A stretch of 64,000 nucleotides of DNA from Lysobacter soyae (GCF_019551435.1 NZ_CP080544.1:1955001-2019000), one strand, 5' to 3'. Positions 1 to 10,159 are shown, numbered from the stretch's first letter. Notes: generated by a model not told the origin, from the sequence alone. Numbers and translations: made by a program.

Positions 1-1125
1 ATCGACTATGTCGGCTCTTGGGGACCGATGATCGTCGGACACAATCATCCTGCGGTTTTGCAGGCGGTGATCGACACCGCGCGAAACGGCTTGTCGTTCG
101 GCACGCCCAATCCGTTGGAAGTGGTTATGGCCGAGCGTATTCGCGCCTTGATTCCGAATTGCGAGATGGTGCGGATGGTGAATTCCGGCACCGAAGCCAC
201 CCTGTCCGCCATTCGGGTGGCGCGCGGGGTGACCGGCCGTTCCCGCATCGTCAAATTCGAAGGCTGTTATCACGGGCACGGCGACAGCTTTCTGGTTAAA
301 GCCGGCAGCGGCGCGCTGACCTTTGGTGTGCCGACTTCTCCGGGCGTGCCCAAATCGCTCGCCGATTTGACCTTGACCTTGGCCTATAACGATTTCGATG
401 CGGCCACGGCGCTGTTTGAATCCTGCGGCGATGACATTGCCGGCTTGATTATTGAGCCCGTGGTCGGCAACGCCAATTGCTTGCCGCCACGTCCCGGCTA
501 TTTGCAGCACCTGCGCGCTTTGTGTAGCAAGCACGGTGCGCTGCTCATCTTTGATGAGGTCATGACCGGGTTCCGCGTCGCATTGGGTGGGGCCCAAGCG
601 CGTTACGGTGTGGAAGCAGACCTGGTCACGTTCGGCAAGATCATCGGCGGCGGCATGCCGGTGGGTGCTTACGGCGGGCGGCGCGAATGGATGTCGCAAG
701 TGGCACCGTCCGGCCCGATCTATCAGGCCGGCACCCTGTCGGGCAATCCGGTGGCGATGGCGGCTGGTCTTGCCATGCTCGATCTGATTTCCGTGCCGGG
801 CTTCCACGAACAAATCGAGGCGAAAACCCATCTGTTGTGCGACGGCCTCGAGGCTGCCGCGCAAGATGCCGGTATCGCTTTTACCACCCAACGCGTCGGC
901 GGCATGTTCGGCATGTTCTTCAGCGAGCACGCCGTGGATACTTTCGAGCAAGCGGTGGCCTGCGACACGGCGCGCTTCAATCAGTTCTTCCATGCAATGC
1001 TCGAACGCGGCGTCTATTTGGCACCGTCGGCCTTCGAAGCCGGATTCATGTCGAGCGCGCACGGAGAAAAAGAGATTGCCGCAACCGTGGCAGCTGCGCG
1101 CGAAGCCTTCAAGTCCTTGCGCTGA
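1..1125 (+). CDS. hemL: Glutamate-1-semialdehyde 2,1-aminomutase, 5'-truncated
   Basis: This PLP enzyme converts glutamate-1-semialdehyde to 5-aminolevulinate, the C5-pathway precursor of haem and cobalamin, in the cytosol. The reading frame is open from base 1, so the start lies before the window. About 374 residues are present and roughly 50 are missing compared with the usual ~427. The segment [16 protein letters not shown] holds the PLP-binding lysine (codon 213 of the visible part), and the class III aminotransferase signature [15 protein letters not shown] lies upstream of it. The first visible ATG at 28 is internal to the family fold and is not the true start. A glyoxalase on the opposite strand begins right after the stop. 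Confidence 0.95.
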   Translation: MDYVGSWGPMIVGHNHPAVLQAVIDTARNGLSFGTPNPLEVVMAERIRALIPNCEMVRMVNSGTEATLSAIRVARGVTGRSRIVKFEGCYHGHGDSFLVKAGSGALTFGVPTSPGVPKSLADLTLTLAYNDFDAATALFESCGDDIAGLIIEPVVGNANCLPPRPGYLQHLRALCSKHGALLIFDEVMTGFRVALGGAQARYGVEADLVTFGKIIGGGMPVGAYGGRREWMSQVAPSGPIYQAGTLSGNPVAMAAGLAMLDLISVPGFHEQIEAKTHLLCDGLEAAAQDAGIAFTTQRVGGMFGMFFSEHAVDTFEQAVACDTARFNQFFHAMLERGVYLAPSAFEAGFMSSAHGEKEIAATVAAAREAFKSLR

Positions 1126-1557
1126 TCACCATTCACCGGTGTTGGGCATGGACGCCCATGGCTCGCGGGGCGGCAAGCGCCCTGCCTGCAACAGCTCGAC
1201 AGAAATCAAATCGGGCGAGCGCACGAAGGCCATATGGCCGTCTCTCGGCGGTCGGTTGATCACATAGCCCATGGCCTGCAGATGCGCGCAGGTGGCGTAA
1301 ATGTCTTCCACCTCAAACGCGAGATGACCGAAATTGCGCGCACTGCCGTAGTCTTCGACATCCCCCGCTTCGCCCGGCCAGTTGTAGGTCAGCTCCACTT
1401 CGGCGTCCGGCGTTTGCGGCGCCGACAAATAGATCAGGGTGAAGCGTCCTTGCGCATTTTCCATCCGACGCGTTTCGCGAAGTCCCAGCCCTTCGCAATA
1501 AAACTTCAGTGATGCGGCGAGATCGGAGACGCGCACCATGGTATGCAGGTATTTCAT
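1126..1557 (-). CDS. gloA: Glyoxalase I-type lactoylglutathione lyase (VOC family)
   Basis: A 143-residue vicinal-oxygen-chelate protein that resembles short bacterial glyoxalase I, which isomerises the methylglyoxal-glutathione adduct to lactoylglutathione. The four metal ligands expected for the family are visible: His5 (LHTMVRV), Glu55 (VELTYNW), His78 (FGHLAFEV) and Glu121 (ISVELLQ). Length and ligand order match E. coli GloA (about 135 residues). It converges on hemL with no gap. Other VOC enzymes use the same fold, so the substrate is inferred from the ligands and the LTYNW motif, not proven. Confidence 0.8.
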   Translation of the reverse strand: MKYLHTMVRVSDLAASLKFYCEGLGLRETRRMENAQGRFTLIYLSAPQTPDAEVELTYNWPGEAGDVEDYGSARNFGHLAFEVEDIYATCAHLQAMGYVINRPPRDGHMAFVRSPDLISVELLQAGRLPPREPWASMPNTGEW

Positions 1558-1624
1558 TCGAACGCTCCCATGAAAACGTTGATCGTATCCGAGCCGGTGT
1601 CATTCGCGTCTAGACGCGTCCCCC

Positions 1625-1630
1625 TATAAT
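1625..1630 (+). promoter_or_regulatory. Perfect -10 hexamer just upstream of the DedA-PAP2 gene
   Basis: TATAAT lies 7 nt before the ATG at 1638, so transcription should begin at or beside the start codon. No Shine-Dalgarno sequence fits between them. No good -35 element is visible at 16-18 nt spacing. Confidence 0.55.
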
Positions 1631-1637
1631 CGGGCGC

Positions 1638-3629
1638 ATGCAGCCCGCTTGGTTAAACCACATCGCCGAATGGATTTCGTCGCATCCATTGGCGGCGGGC
1701 CTGGCAATTTTCCTGATCGGTTTTTGCGATGCATTGGCCGTCGTCGGCATTCTTGTACCGGCATTGCCGTTGCTGTTCGCGGTCGGCGCGATGATCGGCA
1801 TCGGTCAAATCAATGGTGCTTACGCGCTGGCGGCTGCGGCATTGGGGGCCTATGCCGGAGACTCATTGAGTTATTGGATCGGACGCCGTTACGGCAACGG
1901 CATGCGCGGTCTGTGGCTGTTCAAGCGCTACCCCACTTTCATTGATCGCGCCGAGCGCATGTTCAAGAAACATGACTTGAAGGCCATTGTGATTGCACGA
2001 TTTGTCGGTGCAGTAAGACCCTTTGTGCCGGCGATTGCCGGGATGGCGCAGCTGCCCTATTGGCGTTTCGGCCTGCCGAGCTTGATGGCCTCGTTCGCTT
2101 GGGCGGCATTGTTTTTGGCGCCCGGGTGGATATTCGGTACGTCCTATGAAGCCGTGGCGGCGGTTGCCGACCGCTTGGCGCTGGTCCTGTTGATCGTCGC
2201 CGCGGTGGTTGCGGGCATTTGGGCCTTAGTGGTGTATGCATCGAAATTTTTCGCACTGCATGCCGACCGGGTGTTCGCCGCCGTGCTGCGATGGACACGC
2301 AGCCATCCGCGACTTGGCAAGTACATTGGCACGCTGGTCGACCCGAAGCGACCGGAATCGCCTTCGATCTTGTTGCTCGCGGTCGCCGCAACCGGTTCGA
2401 TCTGGGTATTGGCCGTCTGGTTGTTTGCACTTGTGGCGCGTGGCGGGCCGCTGGCGATGGATCTCAAGATCTATTCGTTGATGTTCTCCTTGCGCAATCC
2501 GCTGGCCGACCAATTGATGGCCGCCATCGCCTCCATTGCGGATATTCAAGTGTTGCTGCCGGCCTTCGTCGTGGGCCTGGCCTGGCTGTTTTGGCGGAAA
2601 CGCTATATGGCCGCCACCCATTGGATCTTTGCCGTTGCGGTCGGCTTGGGCTTCAGCGAGTTGATCAAACGCTTGGTGAGCATGCCGCGCCCGCCGACTG
2701 CGCCATCGGGATTCGGTTTTCCTTCGGTGTCGGTGTTGGTTTGCGCTGTCATGCTGGGATTCTTTGCCGTGCTCATCGCCCGCGAGCTGCCATCCCGTCG
2801 CCGCGTCTGGCCCTACATGCTGGCCGCATTGATTACGGTGATGGTGGCATTCGCGCGGGTGTATCTGGGCGCGCATTGGGCCAGCGATGTTGCGATGGCG
2901 ATGACGATCGGTGTGACTTGGTTGTTGATCATCGGGATCGCCTATCGCAACCATGTCAATCGCGCGTTTTGGATGCGTCCCGTCTCGGCGGCTTTTTACA
3001 CGGTGTTTGTCGCCGCCATGCTTTGGCACGTGCCCGGCAAAGCAAGCAAATTGCTCTCACGCTTCGAGCCACCGACGCCGGCCGTCGTTGTCAGTCAAGA
3101 CGCATGGTGGTCTTCGCAATGGCGCGCGGTGCGCCCGATGCGCAACCATTACAACGATCTGCAGCAATGGCCTCTGGACCTGCAAATGGCCGGCGAGCTG
3201 TCTCCGCTGATACACGCACTGACAGCGCGTGGATGGCAACAACAAGAACAGGCGGATTGGTTGGACGCGCTGCGCACCTTGGATGATCGTTTGCCTGCCA
3301 ACGCCCAAGCGATCCTGCCTTCCACCGTGGAAGCACGCGCCGAATTCCTGTTGATGTACAAAAATTTGCCCAATGGCGAGCGGGATGTGTTGCGCGTTTG
3401 GCACGCACCGGCCCGGCTGGAAGATGGCACACCGCTGTGGGTTGCCACCACACAACGCATGCAGTTCAGCCGACGCTTCCGCTGGATCGGTTTGTGGCGA
3501 CCGACCAACGCCGGACGCGCCTCACACGAAGCACTGGTGGAAGCGACACGAGCTTGGCCCCAACACACCGCCAGCCAAGACGGCTTGGACGTATTGCGCG
3601 TCGACCTGACGAAACCAGCAGCGCGTTAG
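1638..3629 (+). CDS. DedA-family / PAP2-like phosphatase / LssY-type fusion membrane protein
   Basis: A 663-residue multi-pass protein. The N-terminal ~200 residues are DedA/VTT-like (segment FVGAVRPFVPAIAGM), a family linked to lipid scrambling and envelope homeostasis. Residues ~270-450 form a PAP2 phosphatase-type membrane domain, with motif 1 KRLVSMPRP (Lys344, Arg351) and motif 3 RVYLGAHWASD (Arg407, His413, Asp417). The last ~190 residues are soluble and LssY C-terminal-like. Motif 2, normally PSGH, reads PSVS (362-365), so the general-acid histidine is missing. The start is the ATG at 1638, which has a TATAAT 7 nt upstream and no ribosome binding site. The 3' end overlaps mpl by 4 bp, tail to tail. 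Likely role: envelope lipid phosphate recycling or transport; activity is uncertain. Confidence 0.85.
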   Translation: MQPAWLNHIAEWISSHPLAAGLAIFLIGFCDALAVVGILVPALPLLFAVGAMIGIGQINGAYALAAAALGAYAGDSLSYWIGRRYGNGMRGLWLFKRYPTFIDRAERMFKKHDLKAIVIARFVGAVRPFVPAIAGMAQLPYWRFGLPSLMASFAWAALFLAPGWIFGTSYEAVAAVADRLALVLLIVAAVVAGIWALVVYASKFFALHADRVFAAVLRWTRSHPRLGKYIGTLVDPKRPESPSILLLAVAATGSIWVLAVWLFALVARGGPLAMDLKIYSLMFSLRNPLADQLMAAIASIADIQVLLPAFVVGLAWLFWRKRYMAATHWIFAVAVGLGFSELIKRLVSMPRPPTAPSGFGFPSVSVLVCAVMLGFFAVLIARELPSRRRVWPYMLAALITVMVAFARVYLGAHWASDVAMAMTIGVTWLLIIGIAYRNHVNRAFWMRPVSAAFYTVFVAAMLWHVPGKASKLLSRFEPPTPAVVVSQDAWWSSQWRAVRPMRNHYNDLQQWPLDLQMAGELSPLIHALTARGWQQQEQADWLDALRTLDDRLPANAQAILPSTVEARAEFLLMYKNLPNGERDVLRVWHAPARLEDGTPLWVATTQRMQFSRRFRWIGLWRPTNAGRASHEALVEATRAWPQHTASQDGLDVLRVDLTKPAAR

Positions 3630-4987
3630 TTGCCGCGCAGTTTTTCGACGAAACGCTTCGGCGCGGCGTCAAAGCCGCCGTTGGACATGAAGACCACGTG
3701 GTCGCCGTCGCGTGCGTGGGCGTAAAGCGCCGCCAACAATGCCTCGGTATCGGACACCGCAATGCCTTCATGACGTAAAGCGCGGATCACTTTCTCGCCG
3801 TGCCAAGGCAGTTCGGGACGCTGCAGAAACACCACAGCATCCGCATCGTCCAACGAGGGCGCCAATGCGTCTGCGTGGGCGCCCAACCGCATTGAGTTGC
3901 TGCGCGGCTCCATGGCAACGATGATGCGTGCGTCGCCGACGCGCGCGCGGAGTCCCGCCAAGGTGGTGGCAATGGCCGTCGGATGATGGGCAAAATCGTC
4001 GTAGACCTTGATACCCGCCACGTCGCCGACAACCTCCAAGCGGCGTTTGACGCTTCTGAAAGTCCGCAACGCTTCCAATGCGCTGCGCATGTCCGCGCCC
4101 GACGCCTGTCCGGCTGCAATGGCAGCAAGGGCGTTCATGACATTGTGTCGTCCGAGCAAGGACCATTCGACGCGACCGAACATTTCGCCCCGATGGAGGA
4201 CGTCGAAAACACTGCCGTCTTCTTCAATGAGGCGTGCCTGCCAATCAAAACCTTCACCGATGCCGAAGGTTTCCACCGGCGTCCAACACCCCATCGCCAG
4301 CACTTCCTGCAAACGCGCGTCTTCACCATTGACGATGATGCGACCGCTACCGGGAACTGTGCGCACCAAGTGGTGGAACTGACGTTGGATGGATTCGATG
4401 TCCGGGAAGATGTCGGCGTGGTCGTATTCCAAGTTGTTCAGAATCGCGACCTTCGGGCGGTAATGCACGAATTTGCTGCGCTTGTCGAAGAAGGCCGTGT
4501 CGTACTCGTCCGCCTCGACAACAAACGTCTTGCCTTGGCCGATGCGCGCGGAGACGCCGAAGTCTTCTGCCACGCCGCCGATGAGAAATCCGGGCGAGGC
4601 ACCCGCCGCTTCCAACAAGCGCGCGGTGATGGAGGTGGTGGTGGTCTTTCCGTGCGTGCCGGCGACAGCAATGGTGTGACGTCCCGGCAGCACGTGGTCG
4701 CGCAACCACTCTGCGCCGGAGGTGTAGTTTAGCGCTTGATCGAGCACGTGCTCGACCGCGGGGTTTCCGCGCGACAGCGCATTGCCGATAACAATCGCAT
4801 CGCAATCAGGCGATACGTTTTCCGCGGAATAGCCTTGCGACAGTTGTATGCCCAGTTGTTCGAGCTGCGTGGACATGGGCGGATAGACCGCTTGATCGCT
4901 GCCCTCCACTTCGTGTCCGAGTTCGCGGGCCAGTGCGGCGACGCCGCCCATGAAGGTGCCGGCTATGCCGAGGATGTGGAGCTTCAT
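3626..4987 (-). CDS. mpl: UDP-N-acetylmuramate:murein tripeptide ligase
   Basis: A 453-residue Mur ligase that attaches recycled L-Ala-gamma-D-Glu-meso-DAP to UDP-MurNAc in peptidoglycan recycling. The N-terminal Rossmann-like part begins MKLHILGIAGTFMGGVA, the typical Mpl start. The ATP-binding P-loop is GTHGKTTTTS. The central domain has the Mur family segment DEYDTAFFDKRSKF, and the C-terminal domain contains YDDFAHHPTAI. Length agrees with E. coli Mpl (457). It lies 30 bp downstream of adk on the same strand, so the two are probably co-transcribed. Confidence 0.95.
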   Translation of the reverse strand: MKLHILGIAGTFMGGVAALARELGHEVEGSDQAVYPPMSTQLEQLGIQLSQGYSAENVSPDCDAIVIGNALSRGNPAVEHVLDQALNYTSGAEWLRDHVLPGRHTIAVAGTHGKTTTTSITARLLEAAGASPGFLIGGVAEDFGVSARIGQGKTFVVEADEYDTAFFDKRSKFVHYRPKVAILNNLEYDHADIFPDIESIQRQFHHLVRTVPGSGRIIVNGEDARLQEVLAMGCWTPVETFGIGEGFDWQARLIEEDGSVFDVLHRGEMFGRVEWSLLGRHNVMNALAAIAAGQASGADMRSALEALRTFRSVKRRLEVVGDVAGIKVYDDFAHHPTAIATTLAGLRARVGDARIIVAMEPRSNSMRLGAHADALAPSLDDADAVVFLQRPELPWHGEKVIRALRHEGIAVSDTEALLAALYAHARDGDHVVFMSNGGFDAAPKRFVEKLRGN

Positions 4988-5017
4988 TTCCGGGTGCAGG
5001 TTCCGTTGTTCCCGACG

Positions 5018-5596
5018 TCAGCCGACGCGGGTGACGTTGTCGATGGCCTCGATGATGCGGGTGAACACCTCGTCCAATTCGCCGACACCGTCCACCACGC
5101 TGAGATTGCCCGTATTGCGATAGAAATCGACGACCGGCGCGGTTTGTTCGTCATACACCTTGAGGCGATGGCGCACGGATTCCGGGCTGTCATCGGCCCG
5201 GCCTTCCGCTTTGGCACGGCCGGCGATACGTTCAACCAGCAATTCATTGGGCACTTCCAATTGCACGGCGGCTTCAAGCGGTTGCTTGATTGAGGCCAAC
5301 AGCTCGGTGAGTGCATGGGCTTGGGCGACGTTGCGCGGGTAGCCGTCCAGGATGAAACCGTTTTGGCAGTCTTCGCGGGAGATGCGTGATTTCAGCATGC
5401 CGAGCAGAATGTCGTCGCTGACCAATTCACCCCGGGCCATCACGTCCTTCGCAGCGAGGCCGAGCTCAGACCCGGCAGCGACTTCGGCGCGCAACAGGTC
5501 GCCGGTGGAAATGTGCGGAACCTGCAAATGGTCTTTGAGGCGTGCGGCCTGCGTACCCTTGCCGGAACCCGGCGCACCGAGAAGTATCAATCGCAT
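5018..5596 (-). CDS. adk: Adenylate kinase, short-lid type
   Basis: Interconverts ATP + AMP and 2 ADP in the cytosol. The P-loop is GAPGSGKGT at the N-terminus, followed by DGYPRN and the lid region. The lid is short (AGRAKAEGRADDSPESV) and lacks the long insertion of the 214-residue E. coli enzyme, giving 192 residues. An upstream in-frame ATG at 5608 exists, but the start at 5596 is preferred because GGAG lies at the right distance before it and MRLILLGAPGSG is the standard family start. Divergent from pfp; followed by mpl in the same orientation. Confidence 0.95.
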   Translation of the reverse strand: MRLILLGAPGSGKGTQAARLKDHLQVPHISTGDLLRAEVAAGSELGLAAKDVMARGELVSDDILLGMLKSRISREDCQNGFILDGYPRNVAQAHALTELLASIKQPLEAAVQLEVPNELLVERIAGRAKAEGRADDSPESVRHRLKVYDEQTAPVVDFYRNTGNLSVVDGVGELDEVFTRIIEAIDNVTRVG

Positions 5597-5703
5597 CAAT
5601 TGCTCCAAGATTCGTCACATGCATGCCCTTAGAATCGATCGCATGCACTCCATGTGCCCACTTTAACGCATACACGGCCCATCCTGCCCTGTCCCCGAGC
5701 CCC

Positions 5704-6942
5704 ATGACAACGCGCAAGCCCTCCCCCGGAAAACTCCTTTACGCCCAATCGGGCGGCGTCACTGCGGTGATCAATGCCACCGCGTCGGCGGTGATTTCAG
5801 AAGCGCGGGCACATCGCATCGAGGTATTGGCCGCACGCAACGGCATTCTGGGCGTATTGAACGACGACCTGTTGGACACGGCGTCACTGTCCACCGCGGA
5901 TGTCCGTGCATTGATGCATACGCCCGGTGGCGCGTTCGGTAGCTGTCGTTTGAAGCTGAAGTCCCTCGCGGAGGATCGCGACAAGTATGTGCGCTTACTG
6001 GAGACCTTCAAGAAGCACGACATTCGCTACTTTCTTTATAACGGCGGTAACGACTCCGCCGACACCGCCTTGAAGGTGTCTGCGCTGGCAGAGGAGTTCG
6101 ACTATTCGCTGGTCTGTATCGGCGTGCCAAAAACCATCGACAACGACCTTGCCGTGACCGATTCCTGTCCCGGCTTCGGTTCTGCCGCCAAGTACACCGC
6201 GGTGTCGGTTCGCGAATGCGCGCTGGATGTCGCTGCCATGGCCGAAACCTCCACACGGGTGTTCGTCTATGAGGTGATGGGTCGGCATGCCGGCTGGCTC
6301 GCGGCGGCAGCCGGACTCGCGGCGCGGCGCGATGGCGATGCGCCACAAGTGATCCTGTTTCCGGAAGTGGCCTATGACGAGGACGCGTTCCTCGCCAAGG
6401 TCGACGCCGTGGTGAAGTCCAACGGCTATTGCGTGGTCGTCGCCAGTGAAGGCATTCGCACCGCAAGCGGCGACTTTGTTGCCGATGCCGGCGGCGGCAC
6501 CGATTCGTTCGGCCACACGCAGTTGGGCGGCGTGGCGCCGTATTTGGCCGGGCGGGTTCAAGCGGTGTTGAAACACAAAGTCCATTGGGCGATGCCGGAC
6601 TACATGCAACGATCGGCCCGACATTTGGCTTCCGAAACCGATCTCGCGCATGCACGGGCCGTTGGCCGCAAAGCGGTGCAATACGCGTTGAAAGGCTTGA
6701 ATGCGACGATGCCGGTGATTCATCGCGTACGTGACACGCCCTACCGCTGGACGGTGCGACCCGCGCCGCTGTCGGACATTGCCAACGCCGAGAAAACCAT
6801 GCCGGCGGAGTTCATCAGTGCCGATGGATACGGCATCACCGAGGCGGCGCGCCGCTATTTGCAGCCGCTGATTCGCGGTGAAGCCTACCCGCCCTATGGA
6901 CGCAACGGTTTACCGAAGTATCTGCAATTGCACTTCGACTAA
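5704..6942 (+). CDS. pfp: Pyrophosphate-dependent 6-phosphofructokinase
   Basis: A 412-residue PFK that phosphorylates fructose-6-phosphate reversibly, most likely with PPi. Two positions that separate PPi from ATP enzymes are readable: GGNDS has Asp where ATP-PFKs have Gly (GGDGS), and PKTIDND has Lys where ATP-PFKs have Gly (GTIDND). Both favour PPi. The start is ATG 5704 (MTTRKPSPGKLLYAQSGG), which fits family N-termini; the open frame extends upstream to 5542 without similarity. It lies divergent from adk and about 0.7 kb before the H+-pyrophosphatase gene, so PPi-using and PPi-hydrolysing enzymes are neighbours. Confidence 0.92.
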   Translation: MTTRKPSPGKLLYAQSGGVTAVINATASAVISEARAHRIEVLAARNGILGVLNDDLLDTASLSTADVRALMHTPGGAFGSCRLKLKSLAEDRDKYVRLLETFKKHDIRYFLYNGGNDSADTALKVSALAEEFDYSLVCIGVPKTIDNDLAVTDSCPGFGSAAKYTAVSVRECALDVAAMAETSTRVFVYEVMGRHAGWLAAAAGLAARRDGDAPQVILFPEVAYDEDAFLAKVDAVVKSNGYCVVVASEGIRTASGDFVADAGGGTDSFGHTQLGGVAPYLAGRVQAVLKHKVHWAMPDYMQRSARHLASETDLAHARAVGRKAVQYALKGLNATMPVIHRVRDTPYRWTVRPAPLSDIANAEKTMPAEFISADGYGITEAARRYLQPLIRGEAYPPYGRNGLPKYLQLHFD

Positions 6943-6955
6943 GTCCGACGCGGGC

Positions 6956-7459
6956 TTATTTGCAGGCTTTGCCTTCCAAGCTCATGGCCACGGCGAAGCG
7001 CGGCAACTTGACCGCGCCTGGTTGTTTGGCGGCTTGGGCATCTGCCGCGTAAACACGGCTGCGCCCTTGTGCATCCAACTTCGGCGGGGCGAGTTTGGCG
7101 CTGTCCCGCCAGACACGAACCGTCGCCATCTGTGAAGGACACGCGGCGCTCGGGACCTGTACCAAATCGTGGAAGACCCAGCCCGCACCCGTCGCGGCAC
7201 CGACTTTCTTCGCATCGACCAATTCGGCGCGCGGCGCGCAGCGCGGATCGGTCTTGGTGATGGCAAAGCTATAGGGATCGGCGGGCTTGCCGGTGAAAAC
7301 ACCGGTGATGCGCGCGCAGGCTTCGGGGAAGGTGCGAACCGTGTGTTTGAGTCCTACGGCTTGGGGCTTGGCCATCGGCCGAACAATCTCCGGCTTGCCT
7401 TCCGCGGCAAGCGCGGACGTGCCCAAAAACAGCGTCGCCAGAAGCGCAATCGATTTCAT
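6956..7459 (-). CDS. Exported protein of unknown function
   Basis: A 167-residue protein with a clear signal peptide (MKSIALLATLFLGTSALAA) and a predicted cut after ALAA. The mature part has about five cysteines (for example in PEACARI, DPRCAPR, PSAACPS and the C-terminal GKACK), which suggests disulfides in the periplasm. I recognise no domain. The ATG at 7459 is chosen over an in-frame GTG at 7468 because GGGTGGA lies just before it. It is convergent with pfp (13 bp apart) and divergent from hppA. It may be a lineage-specific periplasmic protein. Confidence 0.7.
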   Translation of the reverse strand: MKSIALLATLFLGTSALAAEGKPEIVRPMAKPQAVGLKHTVRTFPEACARITGVFTGKPADPYSFAITKTDPRCAPRAELVDAKKVGAATGAGWVFHDLVQVPSAACPSQMATVRVWRDSAKLAPPKLDAQGRSRVYAADAQAAKQPGAVKLPRFAVAMSLEGKACK

Positions 7460-7601
7460 GGTGTCCACCCGGCTGATTTCATTGGTGCCAGCCTCGCACG
7501 GGTCGACTGAATCGCATCCGTCTTATTGCAGCACAGCATGAACGTCAGCTGACCTGTGCCATAGTCAAAGCGTTGCACGTCCATCCACGCTAGGAGGTTT
7601 C

Positions 7602-10049
7602 ATGCTGCATTCTTCCGGTCCGATCATCGCGCTGGTCTGCGCATTGATCGCAATCATTTACGGCGTCGTGTCAGCACGCTGGATCACCGCACAACCTGCA
7701 GGCAATTCGCGAATGCAGGAAATTGCCGGCGCCATCCAAGAAGGTGCGCGCGCCTATTTGAATCGCCAATACATGACCATCGCCATTGCCGGCGTCTTGT
7801 TGTTCGTGGTCATGGGCTTTGCTTTGTCCTGGGCAAGCGCCGTCGGCTTCTTGCTGGGCGCCGTGCTATCGGGCGCGGCGGGCTACATCGGAATGAATGT
7901 GTCGGTACGTGCCAATGTGCGCACCGCCGAGGCAGCGCGCCAAGGCATGGGGCCGGCCATGAATGTCGCGTTCAAGGGCGGCGCCATCACCGGCATGCTC
8001 GTTGTGGGCCTCGGCTTGCTCGGTGTCGCAGGCTACTACTGGTTCATGACCTCTGTGATGAAAGTGGATGAGGCGCGTACCCTGCACGCCTTGGTGGGGT
8101 TGGCGTTCGGTTCCAGCCTGATTTCGATTTTTGCCCGTTTGGGGGGCGGCATCTTCACCAAGGGCGCCGACGTCGGCGCGGATTTGGTGGGCAAAGTTGA
8201 AGCCGGCATTCCGGAAGACGACCCGCGTAATCCGGCGGTGATTGCGGACAACGTGGGCGACAACGTCGGCGATTGCGCCGGCATGGCTGCGGATTTGTTC
8301 GAGACCTATGCGGTCACCTTGATTGCGACCATGTTGCTCGGCGGCCTGATGGCGAGCCAAGGCGCCGGCGCCAGCGCGGTGATTTATCCGTTGGTGCTGG
8401 GCGGCGTGTCGATCATCGCATCGATCATCGGCGCGATGTTCGTGAAAGTCTCCGGCGACAAGCCCAACATCATGGGTGCGTTGTATCGCGGCGTGATTGT
8501 GTCGGCGGTGTTGGCGGCAATCGCGTTTTACTTCATCACCGCGCAAATGATGAAAGACAACAGCCACGGCGCGACCAACATCTTCTTATGCACGTTGATC
8601 GGGCTGGCACTCACGGGCGTGATTGTTTGGATCACCGAGTACTACACCGGCACGCAATACAAGCCGGTACGCCATATCGCGCAAGCGTCCACGACAGGTC
8701 ACGGCACCAACATCATCGCCGGGCTCGGGGTTTCGATGAAATCCACCGCTTTGCCGGTGATCGCCGTGTGTTTGTCGATTCTGTTCGCCTACAAGTTGGG
8801 CGGCCTGTACGGCATCGCGATTGCGGCGACGTCCATGTTGTCCATGGCCGGCATGATCGTTGCGCTGGACGCTTACGGCCCGATTACGGACAACGCCGGC
8901 GGTATTGCCGAAATGAGCGAGCTGCCCAGTGAAGTGCGTGCCATCACCGATCCGTTGGATGCCGTTGGCAACACCACCAAAGCCGTGACCAAGGGATACG
9001 CCATCGGTTCAGCGGCCTTGGCTGCGCTGGTCTTGTTCGCGGACTACACGCACAACCTGCAAACCGCGCATCCCGGCGTGCGTTTCGCGTTCGACTTGTC
9101 CGACCATCGCGTGATCATCGGCCTGTTGATCGGCGGCCTGATTCCCTATCTGTTCGGTGCCATGGCGATGGAAGCGGTGGGACGCGCCGCGGGTGCGGTG
9201 GTGGAAGAAGTCCGCCGTCAGTTCCGCGACATCCCGGGCATCATGCAAGGCACGGGCAAACCGCAGTACGACAAAGCGGTCGACATGCTGACCAAGTCGG
9301 CGATCAAGGAAATGATCGTGCCGTCGCTGTTGCCGGTCGCCGTGCCGATCATTGTCGGCATGTTGCTTGGTGCAGAAGCTTTGGGCGGATTGTTGATCGG
9401 CACCATCGTGACCGGCATTTTCGTGGCCATCTCGATGACCACCGGTGGCGGTGCATGGGATAACGCCAAGAAATACATCGAAGATGGCAACTTCGGCGGA
9501 AAAGGCTCCGAAGCCCACAAGGCCGCGGTCACCGGTGACACGGTGGGTGATCCCTACAAGGACACCGCAGGTCCGGCCATCAATCCGTTGATCAAAATCA
9601 TCAACATCGTGGCGTTGTTGTTGGTGCCGCTGCTGCCCGTCGGAAAAACACAGGCCGATGCAGGGACGTCAGCGGGTGCCGCGCACAGCACTGCGGCGTC
9701 CATGCCGAGCGGGGATTTGAATCCGGGGAGCGATGCCCGCCATGCACGGCTGTACTTCGACACGGGTTCGGCGCAGATGCCCGCAAATGCCGAGGACAAC
9801 TTCCGCGCATTGCTGGCCACCATGCAAGCTGAGCCTGCGAGCCGCGCGGTGATTTCAGGCTTCCACGATGCCAGCGGCGACGCGGCCGTGAACAGCGAGC
9901 TATCGAAACAACGTGCGGAAGCGGTGCGCGATGCCTTGGTAGCGCACGGCATTGCCAGCGGTCGTTTGGATCTGGAGAAGCCGGCCGTTTCGACCGGCGG
10001 CGTTGCGGGCGACCCCGAGGGCCGCCGCGTCGAGGTGGCGATTCAATAG
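7602..10049 (+). CDS. hppA: K+-independent H+-translocating pyrophosphatase with C-terminal OmpA-like domain
   Basis: Residues 1 to ~680 are a complete membrane pyrophosphatase, which couples PPi hydrolysis to proton export. The catalytic segments [11 protein letters not shown] and [17 protein letters not shown] are present. GNTTKA has Lys at residue 460, the position that marks K+-independent H+ pumps (Ala in K+-dependent ones). The usual family end ([13 protein letters not shown]) is followed in the same frame by a ~30-residue Ala/Ser/Gly linker and an OmpA C-terminal-like domain (~713-815). That domain has GFHDASGD (Asp756) and LSKQRAEAV (Arg771), the pair that binds diaminopimelate in OmpA proteins, and ends RRVEVAIQ. 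Strong ribosome site TAGGAGGT at 7591-7598. A hairpin terminator follows. Confidence 0.93.
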   Translation: MLHSSGPIIALVCALIAIIYGVVSARWITAQPAGNSRMQEIAGAIQEGARAYLNRQYMTIAIAGVLLFVVMGFALSWASAVGFLLGAVLSGAAGYIGMNVSVRANVRTAEAARQGMGPAMNVAFKGGAITGMLVVGLGLLGVAGYYWFMTSVMKVDEARTLHALVGLAFGSSLISIFARLGGGIFTKGADVGADLVGKVEAGIPEDDPRNPAVIADNVGDNVGDCAGMAADLFETYAVTLIATMLLGGLMASQGAGASAVIYPLVLGGVSIIASIIGAMFVKVSGDKPNIMGALYRGVIVSAVLAAIAFYFITAQMMKDNSHGATNIFLCTLIGLALTGVIVWITEYYTGTQYKPVRHIAQASTTGHGTNIIAGLGVSMKSTALPVIAVCLSILFAYKLGGLYGIAIAATSMLSMAGMIVALDAYGPITDNAGGIAEMSELPSEVRAITDPLDAVGNTTKAVTKGYAIGSAALAALVLFADYTHNLQTAHPGVRFAFDLSDHRVIIGLLIGGLIPYLFGAMAMEAVGRAAGAVVEEVRRQFRDIPGIMQGTGKPQYDKAVDMLTKSAIKEMIVPSLLPVAVPIIVGMLLGAEALGGLLIGTIVTGIFVAISMTTGGGAWDNAKKYIEDGNFGGKGSEAHKAAVTGDTVGDPYKDTAGPAINPLIKIINIVALLLVPLLPVGKTQADAGTSAGAAHSTAASMPSGDLNPGSDARHARLYFDTGSAQMPANAEDNFRALLATMQAEPASRAVISGFHDASGDAAVNSELSKQRAEAVRDALVAHGIASGRLDLEKPAVSTGGVAGDPEGRRVEVAIQ

Positions 10050-10071
10050 CCGTCCCGTCAGGGAACAGGGT

Positions 10072-10101
10072 GAACGGCGGCTTCGGCCGCCGTTCTTTTT
10101 T
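10072..10101 (+). terminator. Rho-independent terminator after hppA
   Basis: A perfect 10-bp stem (GAACGGCGGC/GCCGCCGTTC) with a TTCG tetraloop is followed by six T. It separates hppA from ppa, so ppa probably has its own promoter within 10102-10159. Confidence 0.93.
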
Positions 10102-10159
10102 GCGATGCAGCAATGAGGGGCGTAAAATGGCCCCCTCATCACAGCAAGCAGAGCGATCC

